Shown: positions 17,739 to 26,161 of the stretch, in pieces
Layout of the letters: every line of letters starts with the position of its first letter
How positions within the stretch are numbered: the first letter of the stretch is position 1
NCBI RefSeq assembly: GCF_038397755.1
Contig: NZ_CP151637.1
Span: 1,922,001 to 1,986,000 of the forward strand
Length of the DNA: 64,000 bases
Reading direction: 5' to 3'
Source of the DNA: Microbacterium sp. LWH7-1.2
GTDB lineage: Bacteria; Actinomycetota; Actinomycetes; Actinomycetales; Microbacteriaceae
The notes under the pieces: generated by a model
What the model saw: the letters and a program-made list of their open reading frames with translations, nothing else
The model's database searches: none
Told to the model about the DNA's origin: nothing
Translations under genes and position numbers: made by a program

Positions 17739-18817
17739 CGGCCTGCTCCTTCCATCGCGTCATCCGCGACTTCGTGTGCGATCACGGACGGCGTGCCCGG
17801 CTGCCCCGCGGTGGAAGCGGACCGGCTGCGCCGGCGCGGACGGCGGGGCGCAGCATCCGTCGAGGAGATCCGCCGGGTGAGGGAGAAGTTCAGCAGCGAG
17901 ATCACCAGGATGATGAACGCGAAGATCCACCCGACCGCCGCCGCCTGACCCAGCCGGTCCTGCCATTGACCGAAGCCGAGGTTGAAGAGGTACAGCATCA
18001 CGGTCGTCCACTGGTTGTCGGTGCCGCCCTGACCGCCGCCCGTGCCGCCGCCGTCGAACAGGCGCGCCTCGTCGAAGATCTCCAGGCCGCCGATGGTCAT
18101 CGTGAGGATGACGAAGATCAGCGTCGGACGGATGCTCGGGATCGTCACCGAGAAGAACTGCCGTGCCCGACCCGCGCCGTCGACGGTTGCAGCCTCGTAC
18201 AGCTCGCGCGGCACCGCCTGCATGGCTGCGAGCAGGATGAGGGCGTTGTAGCCGGTCCAGCGGAACACCACCATCGAGCCGATCGCGACGTGCGAGAGGA
18301 ACCGGTCCTGGAAGAACGGCGAACTGCTGTCGGTGAACAGGCCCAGGGCGTGGAGGTTCGGCACCAGGATCCCGAACTGGCCGAACACCTGGCCGAAGAT
18401 CATCGACGTCGCCACCGGCATGACGACGAAGGGGATGAGAACGCTCATGCGCCAGAACGTCCGGGCGCGAAGATTCTGGTCGAGGATGGCCGCGATGATC
18501 AGGGCCAGGACCAGCTGCGGGACGCCGCCCAGCAGGAAGATCGAGATGGTGTTCTCGAGCGAACGCCAGAAGAGCGGCTGCTGCAGCACCCAGGCGAAGT
18601 TGTCGAGCCCGACGAAGTCGCCCATGCCCGCACGCCGATGCCAGTCGTGGAGGGCGACGACGACGTTGAACAGCAGCGGGAAGATGCCGAACACCGCGAA
18701 AAGCAGGAAGAAAGGCGAGATGTAGAGGTACGGCGAGACCTTGACGTCCCAGCGCGAGAGCCGCTGCCCCCAGCCGATGCGCCGCGGGGTGCGCGGCAGC
18801 GCTGAAGTGAGAGCCAT
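17735..18817 (-). CDS. Carbohydrate ABC transporter permease (MalF type)
   Basis: 360 residues from the ATG at 18817, chosen for the AAGGAGC site just upstream; a longer frame would run into the binding-protein gene. Six helices start at YLYISPFFLLFAVFGIFPLL. The EAA loop reads RELYEAATVDGAGRARQFFSVTIPSIRPT. The long Arg-rich C-terminal tail after the last helix (SARRR-like, about 40 residues) is unusual. Together with the MalG-type gene it forms the membrane part of a CUT1 importer for an oligosaccharide, most likely a xylo-oligosaccharide given the GH39 gene in the same operon. Confidence 0.92.
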   Translation of the reverse strand: MALTSALPRTPRRIGWGQRLSRWDVKVSPYLYISPFFLLFAVFGIFPLLFNVVVALHDWHRRAGMGDFVGLDNFAWVLQQPLFWRSLENTISIFLLGGVPQLVLALIIAAILDQNLRARTFWRMSVLIPFVVMPVATSMIFGQVFGQFGILVPNLHALGLFTDSSSPFFQDRFLSHVAIGSMVVFRWTGYNALILLAAMQAVPRELYEAATVDGAGRARQFFSVTIPSIRPTLIFVILTMTIGGLEIFDEARLFDGGGTGGGQGGTDNQWTTVMLYLFNLGFGQWQDRLGQAAAVGWIFAFIILVISLLNFSLTRRISSTDAAPRRPRRRSRSASTAGQPGTPSVIAHEVADDAMEGAGR

Positions 18818-18855
18818 CTTCGGCTCCTTCCGTGGAGTGGGTGCGATGTGGGGTG

Positions 18856-18893
18856 TCGCGGTCCGGCCGCGCGTTCGCGCAGCCGGACCGCGA
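18856..18893 (-). promoter_or_regulatory. Intercistronic hairpin after the sugar-binding protein gene
   Basis: A 12-base perfect stem (TCGCGGTCCGGC with GCCGGACCGCGA) lies just downstream of the binding-protein stop and before the first permease start. Such hairpins between binding protein and permease genes often protect the upstream message or attenuate read-through, giving more binding protein than permease. The role is inferred from position. Confidence 0.6.
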
Positions 18894-18900
18894 ACAGAGG

Positions 18901-20217
18901 TCAGTCCGCCGTGTCGAAGCCGAGCGCGTCGAACTCGCTGACGACCGAGTCCCACGCTTCCTGGGCCGTCGCACTGCCTGACTCGACCTGGCGGATGCCG
19001 TCGGTGACGAGGGTCTGGATGCCCGCGAAGTTCTCACCGCGGTAGCCTCCCGCCGCGGCATCCCCCGCGCCGGCCGCGAGGTCGCCGTAGATCTGGCCGA
19101 GGCGCTGGCCACCGAAGAACTCGTTCTCGGTCTCGGCGATGTCAGGGCTGGCGATCGCCTCGAGCTGCGAGGGGAACTGGCCCGTCTCGTGGAACCACTG
19201 CACGGCGGCATCGGGAGAGGTCAGGTAGTCGGCGAGCTTGACCGCCCATGCGGTGTTCTCCCCCGTGGCCGGGACCGCGAAGAATGAGCCGCCCCAGTTG
19301 CCTCCCCCGTCGGGGAAGGTGCTCGAAACGCGCCAGCCGGGCACGCCATCGGCGTTCTCGGCGATGATGCCGGCCATCCAGGCGGGGGTGACCACTGACG
19401 CCCACTGGCGGTTCTGGAAGCCCGCGCCCCAGTCCGCGTGGCCGATCGGGATGCCTGCCGAGATGCCGTCTTCCGCCGCCTCGGCGAACATCATGAAGAG
19501 CTCTTCGATCTGCGCGTTGTCCGCCAGCTCATACGGCTGACCGGAGTCGGCGTCCTCGAACGCGGCCGGAAGCAGGTTGATCGCCGCCTGGAACGCGCTG
19601 GAGAGGGAGTCGATGTAGTAGTTGTCGGACGCCGCGACGTACTGACGCCCGGCGTCGAGGAACGACTGCCACGATGCGGCGTCGCCGCCGATGAGCTCGC
19701 CGAACGACTCGGCGTCGGTCGCGACGCCCGCCGCGGCCATCATCTCCTCGTTGTACGCGATGCCGAGCGGGCCGATGTCGGTGCCGTATCCCGTGATCAC
19801 GCCGTCGACGGATCCCTGTTTCACCTTCCAATCGACCCACCGATCGGGGATCTCGGGCAGCTCCACCCAGTCTTCGGGGACGGCCATCATCTCGGTCCAC
19901 CAGTCCAGCTCGATCAGGTGCACGTCCGACAACCCGGCGCCGTTGGACGACAGCCCGTTGCGCAGCACGGTCTGCGCGGACGCCCCGTCAGGGAACGAGT
20001 TCACGACGACCTCGATGCCGTACTCGTCCTCGAAGGACTGCAGCAGCTCGGGCGGGAAGTCCATCCAGGCCGCGACGGTGAGCTTCTCGGGCTTGTTGTC
20101 GCCTGTCGCCTCACCGCCGCCGCTGCCGCCGGAGCCGCCTCCGCTGCAGGAGGCGAGGGCGAGGGCCGCCAGCGCGGCAGAGGCGATGACCGCGCCGGCT
20201 CGTGTGCTGATTCTCAT
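18901..20217 (-). CDS. Sugar-binding lipoprotein of an ABC transporter (family 1)
   Basis: 438 residues from the ATG at 20217 (preceded by AAAGGATCC); upstream in-frame extension is not protein-like. The signal peptide ends in the lipobox LALASCSGGG, so the protein is anchored to the outer face of the membrane by the Cys. A Gly/Ser linker follows, then the family 1 solute-binding fold (EKLTVAAWMDFPPELLQSFEDEYGIEVVV). It captures the oligosaccharide for the two downstream permeases. It follows GH39 by 41 bases. Confidence 0.93.
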   Translation of the reverse strand: MRISTRAGAVIASAALAALALASCSGGGSGGSGGGEATGDNKPEKLTVAAWMDFPPELLQSFEDEYGIEVVVNSFPDGASAQTVLRNGLSSNGAGLSDVHLIELDWWTEMMAVPEDWVELPEIPDRWVDWKVKQGSVDGVITGYGTDIGPLGIAYNEEMMAAAGVATDAESFGELIGGDAASWQSFLDAGRQYVAASDNYYIDSLSSAFQAAINLLPAAFEDADSGQPYELADNAQIEELFMMFAEAAEDGISAGIPIGHADWGAGFQNRQWASVVTPAWMAGIIAENADGVPGWRVSSTFPDGGGNWGGSFFAVPATGENTAWAVKLADYLTSPDAAVQWFHETGQFPSQLEAIASPDIAETENEFFGGQRLGQIYGDLAAGAGDAAAGGYRGENFAGIQTLVTDGIRQVESGSATAQEAWDSVVSEFDALGFDTAD

Positions 20218-20258
20218 GGTGGATCCTTTCGTGACGTCGTTGTACGCGGAGATGATGG

Positions 20259-21890
20259 TCAGGGGTTGCGTGGCGCGATCGACATCACGGCCCAGGGTGC
20301 GAGGGTGATGTCGATCTCCAGCACGCCGTCGGCGCTCACGGTGAGCGATCGGCGGTCGAGGTCGTCGGCGATCGCCGCGAGGTCGGCGACCTGCCGGGGG
20401 CTGAGATTGAGCGGCTCGCCCAGCCGATGCCACGCCTCGGCCACGTTGCCGTGCTCGAGGTCCAGGGTCTCGACGGCGTAGGCGTCACCGGGGCGGAGTC
20501 CCGTCACGGTGTGCGCGATGTGCCGGTCCGGCCCTTCGCCGGCGAGCCGGTGGGTCTGCACGTACCGGGTGGCGCCGCCGATGGACCGCGAGCCCATGGA
20601 GTCCGGGTAGTTGAAGAACACGGCGGCGACGGCATCCTCTGATGTCCGGGTGATGATGCCGTGCTCCGTCTGCAGCGCGATCCGGTCGCCGAGCCGGTTC
20701 AGCATCGCCATGGCGTGGAACGTCGGCTTGTGGATGCCCTGCTCGTTGACGAAGCCGAACCCACCGTGGAAGGGGCCGATGCCGCCGCCACCCTCCTCGA
20801 AGACGTCGGTGAACGTCCAGTACGAGATCGAGTCCGCAAGGCTGTGACACTGCAGGAACGCGCGGGCGATGTAGGTGGCCGCGTAGACGGTGTCGTGCAT
20901 GTTGTCGCGGCTGGACGGCGACGTGGACCACTCGGTGATGTGCAGCTCGGCGTGCGGGTAGGGCGACCGCGCGATCACCTGGCGCATGACCTCGAGGTCG
21001 CTCCGCGTCGCATCGCGGTCTCGGCTGATCGAGCGGCCCACGCCCTGGGTGTCGAATGCGTAGTCGGTCGGGTAGAGGTGCGTGGAGAGGAAGTCCAGCG
21101 GGAGCTCTCGTTCCGCGCAGTACGCGATGAGCTCGTGGATCCACACCGGCTTCCAGGGCAGCGCGTCGGGGTCGGTCGCCTCCGCCGTCGCGGCTTCGAC
21201 GGACTTGTCGTGGTACTCGCCGTCGTAACGGGAGTCGGGCACGAAGACCGATGACGAAGGGCCGCCGACCTTGAGGCTCGGATCGATCGCCTTGATCGCC
21301 CGGGCCGTCGCCTCGTAGAGCTGGAAGTACTCGGTTCGCGTGCCCGTCCAGAAGTGGGGCACGAGGTTCGGTTCGTTCCAGACCTCGAACGGCCACGTGC
21401 GCACCTCGTCGAGGCCGTACCGTTCGATCCAGTGCTCGACGGTCGCCGTGACGAGCTCGACCCACGCCGCCATGTCGGTGGGCGGGCTGCAGTGCGCCTT
21501 CCACCAGAACAGCGTCTCGGTCTGCGTCGCGAGCTCGCGGGGCATGAAGCCCAGCTCGACGAACGGGCGGGCTCCAGCGGCGAGGATGGCGTCGAAGACC
21601 TTGTCGACGTAGGCGAACGTATAGACGGGCGCCGTGAGCGGCGTCGGCGGTCCGAAGCCGCCCCCGTTGGATGCGCGGTACACGAACATGTCGTCGTGGA
21701 AGAGCCCGTGGAACCGCACGTAGCGCGCTCCCAGCGAGCCGACGGCCTCGCGGAAGTGACTCTGCCAGTCCGCGCGCAGTGCTTCGTTGGCACGACCCGC
21801 TCCGAGGCACACGCTCCACACGTGGGGCAACGGCGCCTCGGCAGAGGCCCGGCCGTCGATGGTGAGAGCGAGCGACGTATCGACGGACAA
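20259..21890 (-). CDS. Glycoside hydrolase family 39 (beta-xylosidase-like)
   Basis: 543 residues starting at a TTG with a well-spaced GGAGG; no other in-frame start is as good. The barrel carries the family 39 markers: VRFHGLFHDDMFVY near 75, PFEVWNEPNL with the acid/base Glu (NEP) near 170, and HITEWSTSP with the nucleophile Glu near 310. It lacks a signal peptide, so it hydrolyses imported xylosides inside the cell. A C-terminal beta-rich domain completes the usual GH39 length. It is the first gene of the operon with the binding protein and permeases, facing a divergent LacI repressor. Confidence 0.9.
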   Translation of the reverse strand: MSVDTSLALTIDGRASAEAPLPHVWSVCLGAGRANEALRADWQSHFREAVGSLGARYVRFHGLFHDDMFVYRASNGGGFGPPTPLTAPVYTFAYVDKVFDAILAAGARPFVELGFMPRELATQTETLFWWKAHCSPPTDMAAWVELVTATVEHWIERYGLDEVRTWPFEVWNEPNLVPHFWTGTRTEYFQLYEATARAIKAIDPSLKVGGPSSSVFVPDSRYDGEYHDKSVEAATAEATDPDALPWKPVWIHELIAYCAERELPLDFLSTHLYPTDYAFDTQGVGRSISRDRDATRSDLEVMRQVIARSPYPHAELHITEWSTSPSSRDNMHDTVYAATYIARAFLQCHSLADSISYWTFTDVFEEGGGGIGPFHGGFGFVNEQGIHKPTFHAMAMLNRLGDRIALQTEHGIITRTSEDAVAAVFFNYPDSMGSRSIGGATRYVQTHRLAGEGPDRHIAHTVTGLRPGDAYAVETLDLEHGNVAEAWHRLGEPLNLSPRQVADLAAIADDLDRRSLTVSADGVLEIDITLAPWAVMSIAPRNP

Positions 21891-21933
21891 GGACGACCTC
21901 CATTGGTCAGGAGTGAAGGATTGAGATTCGATA

Positions 21934-21952
21934 TTGCGAAAATATTTCGCAA
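21934..21952. promoter_or_regulatory. LacI-type operator 1 of the GH39 operon
   Basis: TTGCGAAAATATTTCGCAA is a perfect eight-base inverted repeat with a three-base centre, 44 bases upstream of the GH39 start. It lies in the gap between the operon and the divergent LacI gene. Confidence 0.7.
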
Positions 21953-22000
21953 CCTGTATCGTTCGATCAGGCTAAGCATTCAAGCGCCGCCTGTCAAACT

Positions 22001-22018
22001 CTTTCCAACGTTGCAAAG
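22001..22018. promoter_or_regulatory. LacI-type operator 2 near the LacI promoter
   Basis: CTTTCCAACGTTGCAAAG has a central CG and near-perfect dyad symmetry (one mismatch per arm), typical of LacI-family sites. It is closer to the LacI gene and could mediate autoregulation. Confidence 0.6.
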
Positions 22019-22080
22019 ACTCCAGGAGGCTCGTCGATGGAGCTGAGTATCGAAACTTGTTCGCCCGATCAGGCGAAACC

Positions 22081-23121
22081 GTGAAGCGTCCAACACCGCA
22101 GCGGGCCACGCTCGCAGACGTGGCGACGGCGGTCGGCGTCTCGCGCGCCACCGTGTCGAAGGCCCTCAACGGGCGGGGTGACATCTCCGACGAGACGAGG
22201 GAGCGGGTTCTCGCGGTCGTCGCTGAGCTCGGCTACCGCTCGACGACGGACCCGACTCCGTCGCCCGGCCGACGCTCGATCGCCGTCGTCTTCGACATCC
22301 CCGCGTCGCCGTACATCGTGGGCGTGCTCCAGGGCGTCCTCGCAGCCACGACCGAGGCCGGCGTCGATCTGCTCACGCGGTTGGCCCCGGACCGCTCGTC
22401 GCGCACCCAGCGCGCCGTCGCCCGCGAATGGGTCGCGCAGCAGCAGGCGTCGGGGGTCGTCGGCATCATCGGCCTGACGCTCGCGCGCCCCGACGGAATC
22501 CTCGAAGCCTCGAGCAGCGCGGGCCTGCCGTTCGTCATGGTCGACCCGGTCGACGCCCACCATCGCCAGATGGTGAGCGTCGGGTCGAGCAACTGGGCGG
22601 GAGCGCGCACGGCAGCCGAGCACCTGATCGGGCTCGGTCACCGTCGAATCGCCTGGATCGGCGGCCCCGAGGTGTCCGATGCCGCACGCGACCGGCTCTA
22701 CGGCTATCAGGCAGCCCTGGACGCTTCAGGGGTCGAGATCGACCCGTCGCTGATCCGTGCCGGGCAGTTCGCCATCGCGACCGGAGCGGAGTTCGCGCGC
22801 GAGCTGCTCACGTCCCCAGAGCCCCCGACGGCGATCATGGCCGCCGGCGACGAGATCGCGGTAGGTGTGCTGGCGATCGCTCACGAACTCGGCGTCTCGG
22901 TGCCGCGGAGTCTCAGCGTGATGGGCTTCGACGACACACCGCAGGCGGCGTGGACCTCCCCACCGCTGACCACCGTGCACCAACATCTCGAGGGCATGGG
23001 AGCGATGGCCGTACAGACGATCCTCGTGATGGCGGACGGGCACCAGCCTTCGTCGCGTCACGTCGAGCTTGCGACCTCGCTCATGGTGCGCAACAGCACC
23101 GGGCCCGTACCCGCGCAGTGA
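22081..23121 (+). CDS. LacI-family transcriptional repressor
   Basis: 346 residues from the GTG at 22081; a TTG 24 bases upstream is possible. The N-terminus has the LacI helix-turn-helix and hinge (ATLADVATAVGVSRATVSKALNGRGDISDETRERV), then a periplasmic-binding-like effector domain with LGHRRIAWIGGPEVS and SVMGFDDTPQAAWTSPPLTTVHQ. It is divergent from the GH39 operon, and two palindromes lie between them, so it is the probable xyloside-responsive repressor. The effector sugar is inferred only from the operon. Confidence 0.93.
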   Translation: MKRPTPQRATLADVATAVGVSRATVSKALNGRGDISDETRERVLAVVAELGYRSTTDPTPSPGRRSIAVVFDIPASPYIVGVLQGVLAATTEAGVDLLTRLAPDRSSRTQRAVAREWVAQQQASGVVGIIGLTLARPDGILEASSSAGLPFVMVDPVDAHHRQMVSVGSSNWAGARTAAEHLIGLGHRRIAWIGGPEVSDAARDRLYGYQAALDASGVEIDPSLIRAGQFAIATGAEFARELLTSPEPPTAIMAAGDEIAVGVLAIAHELGVSVPRSLSVMGFDDTPQAAWTSPPLTTVHQHLEGMGAMAVQTILVMADGHQPSSRHVELATSLMVRNSTGPVPAQ

Positions 23122-23268
23122 CCGCACCGCGAGGCCGCCGCAACGTTCGTGCTCGGGAGCAGGAGCCCGGGCGCCAGCCACGGATCCCCGATCCCCGGAT
23201 AACCGCGCCCTGAATCCCCGCCGCCCGCGCGCGCAGCATGAGAAGCACCCACCGACACAGGAGCCCTC

Positions 23269-24216
23269 ATGGCCAAGCCTCTCGACATCCCCGTTCCCGA
23301 CCTCACCGGCAAGCTCGCCCTCGTCACCGGCGCGAGCGACGGCGTAGGCCTCGAGATCGCCGCGCGTCTCGCCCGCGCCGGCGCCGACATCCTCATGCCC
23401 GTCCGCAACCAGCAGAAAGGCGAGGCTGCGGCCACCCAGATCGCGCAGCGGACCAACCGCGGCAGCATCCGTGTCCTCCCCCTCGACCTCGCGTCTCTCG
23501 ATTCGGTCGCGACCCTCACCGCGCGGCTGAACGACGATGGCCGCCCCATCGACCTCCTTATCGCGAACGCCGGCGTGATGAACCCGCCGACCCGCCAGGT
23601 CACCGCCGACGGATTCGAACTGCAACTCGCCACGAACCATCTCGGCCATTTCGCGCTCGTCGCCCAGCTGCACCCGCTGCTCGTCGAGGCGAAGGCGCAC
23701 GTCACCAGCCAGGTGAGCATCGCCGCCGATCGGGGCGCCGTGAACTGGGACGACCCGAACTGGGAGCACGGCTACGACCCGATGAAGGCGTACAGCTCGT
23801 CGAAGATCGCGTTCGGCCTGTTCGCGATGGAACTGCAGCGGAGATCGGATGCTGCGGGCTGGGGAATCCGCAGCAACCTGTCGCATCCCGGCATCACGCC
23901 GACGAATCTGCTCGCCGCGCAGCCGGGCATGGGCCGGTCCACGGACACGACCGCGGTGAAGTTCATCCGGGCGATGTCGCGCCGCGGCATCCTGTTCGGC
24001 ACTGCGTCCTCGGCGGCGCTGTCGGCGGTCTACGCCGCGACGAGCCCCGACGCCCGCGACGGACACCTCTACGGGCCGAAGGGCTTCGCCCACCTGAGCG
24101 GCCTGCCGGCGGAGCAGCCGATGTACTCCCGCCTCGAGAGCGAGACCGACGGTGGCCGCGTGTGGGACCTCTCCGAGCAGCTCACCGGCGTGCGCGTCGC
24201 GCCACTCGGTCGTTGA
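23269..24216 (+). CDS. Short-chain dehydrogenase/reductase
   Basis: 315 residues. The cofactor motif is TGASDGVG near residue 25, ARLARAGADILMPVRN follows, and the NAG motif is at LLIANAGVM. The catalytic Tyr and Lys are in YSSSK, preceded by a Ser in QVSIAADRG. The length and the C-terminal LYGPKGFAHLSG extension resemble the retinol-dehydrogenase-like SDR group. The start has CAGGAGCCCTC ahead of it. The stop codon TGA lies at the beginning of a repeat copy, so the last residues may be recent. Confidence 0.9.
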   Translation: MAKPLDIPVPDLTGKLALVTGASDGVGLEIAARLARAGADILMPVRNQQKGEAAATQIAQRTNRGSIRVLPLDLASLDSVATLTARLNDDGRPIDLLIANAGVMNPPTRQVTADGFELQLATNHLGHFALVAQLHPLLVEAKAHVTSQVSIAADRGAVNWDDPNWEHGYDPMKAYSSSKIAFGLFAMELQRRSDAAGWGIRSNLSHPGITPTNLLAAQPGMGRSTDTTAVKFIRAMSRRGILFGTASSAALSAVYAATSPDARDGHLYGPKGFAHLSGLPAEQPMYSRLESETDGGRVWDLSEQLTGVRVAPLGR

Positions 24217-24287
24217 GCGAGCGCAGCGAGTCGAAACGCCAACCCGCCACCTCCGGTCGTTGAGCGAGCGCAGCGAGTCGAAACGCG
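24208..24287. repeat. Two direct copies of the dispersed repeat
   Basis: Two copies of CGTTGAGCGAGCGCAGCGAG then TCGAAACGC, about 47 bases apart, in the same orientation. The first supplies the stop codon of the SDR gene. It carries GCAGCGAG where most copies read GAAGCGAG. Confidence 0.85.
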
Positions 24288-24324
24288 AGCGGGGGAGCCC
24301 CAGTCCCTGGTTGAGGAATGACGG

Positions 24325-25188
24325 ATGCCGCAGACTCAGGTGATGGACAGAGCACAGTTGGCCGACTTCCTGCGTCGCCGCCGCGAGGCGCTGCAGCCCG
24401 AAGACGTCGGGCTGCGGCGCGGGACCCGGCGCCGCACGGCCGGCCTTCGGCGCGAGGAGGTCGCGGTGCTGTGCGACATGTCGACCGACTACTACAGCAG
24501 GCTCGAGCAGGCCCGAGGTCCCCAGCCGTCGGAGCAGATGCTCGCCGCGATCGCCCGCGGCCTGCGGCTGACGTTGGACGAGCGCGACCACCTGTTCCGG
24601 CTCGCGGGTCACACGGCGCCGGCGCGGGCACTGCGCGGCGAGCACGTCTCACCCGGACTCATGCGCATTCTCGACCGCCTCGCCGACACGCCCGCCCAGG
24701 TCATGACCGAGCTCGGCGAGACGCTCGCCCAGACACCGGCGGCCCGCGCGCTGTTCGGCGACGAGACGCGCTTCGACGGCCTCATGCGCAGCGTCTGCTA
24801 CCGGTGGTTCGTCGACCCGTCGGCGCGCGACGTCTACCCGGCCGAGGACCATCCCGCGCTCTCGCGCGTCTGGACCGCCGAGATCCGCACCGCCTACGCG
24901 AAGTTCGGCGCCGACTCGCGCGCCGGCGCGATGGTGTCGGCGTTGCTGCGCGAGAGCCCGGAGTTCGCCGAACTGTGGGCCGAGCACGAGGTGCGCTCGA
25001 CGCATGCCCGCGAGAAGCGCCTGCAGCACCCCGAGGTGGGCGTGATGGACATGCAGTGCCAATTCCTCATCGACCCCGAGCAGGGTCAGACTCTTCTCGT
25101 GCTCACCGCGACGCCCGGTACCCCGAGCTACGAGCGGCTGCAGCTGCTCTCGGTGATCGGCACGCAGGAAATCGCCGCCGGCCGCTGA
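24325..25188 (+). CDS. XRE-family regulator with MmyB-like ligand domain
   Basis: 287 residues (start 24325, with an alternative ATG at 24343). The N-terminal helix-turn-helix reads LADFLRRRREALQPEDVGL, then RRTAGLRREEVAVLCDMSTDYYSRLEQARG, the exact pattern of the MmyB/XRE family of actinobacteria. The C-terminal domain contains MTELGETLAQTPAARALFGDET and YRWFVDPSARDVYP, the MmyB-like fold that binds fatty-acid-like ligands. Targets are often neighbouring dehydrogenases; the SDR gene immediately upstream is a candidate. Confidence 0.92.
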   Translation: MPQTQVMDRAQLADFLRRRREALQPEDVGLRRGTRRRTAGLRREEVAVLCDMSTDYYSRLEQARGPQPSEQMLAAIARGLRLTLDERDHLFRLAGHTAPARALRGEHVSPGLMRILDRLADTPAQVMTELGETLAQTPAARALFGDETRFDGLMRSVCYRWFVDPSARDVYPAEDHPALSRVWTAEIRTAYAKFGADSRAGAMVSALLRESPEFAELWAEHEVRSTHAREKRLQHPEVGVMDMQCQFLIDPEQGQTLLVLTATPGTPSYERLQLLSVIGTQEIAAGR

Positions 25189-25247
25189 AACGTGCGGGAG
25201 AGGCTCGGCGGTCGGACCGCTTCGTCGCGCTCCTCTACGCTCGGCGT

Positions 25248-25772
25248 ATGCGCTGCGTCGCCTTCATGCGGAACGTCAACCAGGGCCAGCGCGGCCATCC
25301 GTCGACCGCCGACATCGTGGCCGGCTTCGCCGACGCCGGCTGCCCCGACGTGCGGACCTTCCAGAGCAACGGCACGGTCCTCTTCGACTCCGACGAACCT
25401 GCCGAGTCGGTCGAGAGCGCAGCGGAGGCGATCGCGGCGAGGTCCGGTCATGATCGCGACATCCTGTGGATCCCGCTCGCCGAACTCGCGGCGATCGTCG
25501 ATCAGCACGGCGCGACACCCGACCCGCGCCGGCACGAGTTCACCCTTCATCGCGGCGGCACGGTCGATGCCCACGCTCCCGACGCGATCAGCCTCACCGC
25601 GCAGGCGCGGTGCTCGATCGTCGACGCCGGGCCCGGCTGGGCGCTCGTCAGGAACGACATCGACGGTCAAGGCAACGCCACCCCCGTGCTGGAGCGCCTC
25701 ACCGGTGACCGAGCGACCTCCCGCGGACTCCCGACGCTCGTTCGCCTGATCGCCCGCTTCGGCTCCCGCTGA
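25248..25772 (+). CDS. DUF1697 family protein
   Basis: 174 residues starting MRCVAFMRNVNQGQRGHPSTADIVAGFADAGCPDVRTFQSNGTVLF in outline, which is the typical DUF1697 N-terminus (short beta strand, FMRNVN, then S/GNG). The C-terminal half with RNDIDGQGNATPVLERLTGDRATSRGLPTLVRL matches the NP-E-x-LG-x-x-TTRNWNT-like end of the family, though weakly. It is cytosolic with no known activity. It ends in a hairpin that overlaps the stop codon. Confidence 0.8.
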   Translation: MRCVAFMRNVNQGQRGHPSTADIVAGFADAGCPDVRTFQSNGTVLFDSDEPAESVESAAEAIAARSGHDRDILWIPLAELAAIVDQHGATPDPRRHEFTLHRGGTVDAHAPDAISLTAQARCSIVDAGPGWALVRNDIDGQGNATPVLERLTGDRATSRGLPTLVRLIARFGSR

Positions 25773-25786
25773 TCTCAGCGGGAGCC
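25761..25786. terminator. Terminator hairpin overlapping the DUF1697 stop codon
   Basis: A ten-base perfect stem (GGCTCCCGCT with AGCGGGAGCC) and a six-base loop. It separates the converging DUF1697 gene and the small acidic ORF and can serve both. Confidence 0.7.
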
Positions 25787-25808
25787 TCGCCCCGCGACGT
25801 GCCGCCGA

Positions 25809-25991
25809 TCACGACCGTTCGTCGTCAGCCGCCTCATCCTCTTCCGGCTCGAACGTCGACGGCTCACCGGTGTACCCGGCGGCGACGCCGTCGGGGTCGT
25901 CGGGGATGGTCCCGTCCCGTCCCAGCCCACCGGGCTTGCGCTCACCGGCGTCATCGCCGGTCGGGCGCCGGCGCTCCTCGTCGTTTCCCAT
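25809..25991 (-). CDS. Small acidic hypothetical protein (60 aa)
   Basis: 60 residues, hydrophilic, rich in Asp, Glu, Gly and Pro, with no hydrophobic core, so probably disordered. The start has GGAGCGGAAC just ahead. The composition (RRPTGDDAGERKPGGLGRDG, PDDPDGVAAGYTG) looks like the small disordered proteins that are common in Microbacteriaceae. I do not know a function. Confidence 0.6.
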   Translation of the reverse strand: MGNDEERRRPTGDDAGERKPGGLGRDGTIPDDPDGVAAGYTGEPSTFEPEEDEAADDERS

Positions 25992-26161
25992 GTTCCGCTC
26001 CTCCTGTCAGTCCCACGCCGACGGCGTTCGTCTCCTCCCGTGCATCGTCGTGGAAGGAGGCTACGGACGCGCGGGCGGACCGCCGTACCCGGTTGACACA
26101 GCTCGCGCGCAGTGCCACCCTCGGCGCCTCGCGCCGACGCTGCAACCGGTGCCGGGCGGAG

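Noticed and set aside
26111..26160. Possible small gene or terminator before the aldo/keto reductase end
   Set aside because: No frame with protein-like sequence and no stable stem seen; ordinary intergenic DNA.
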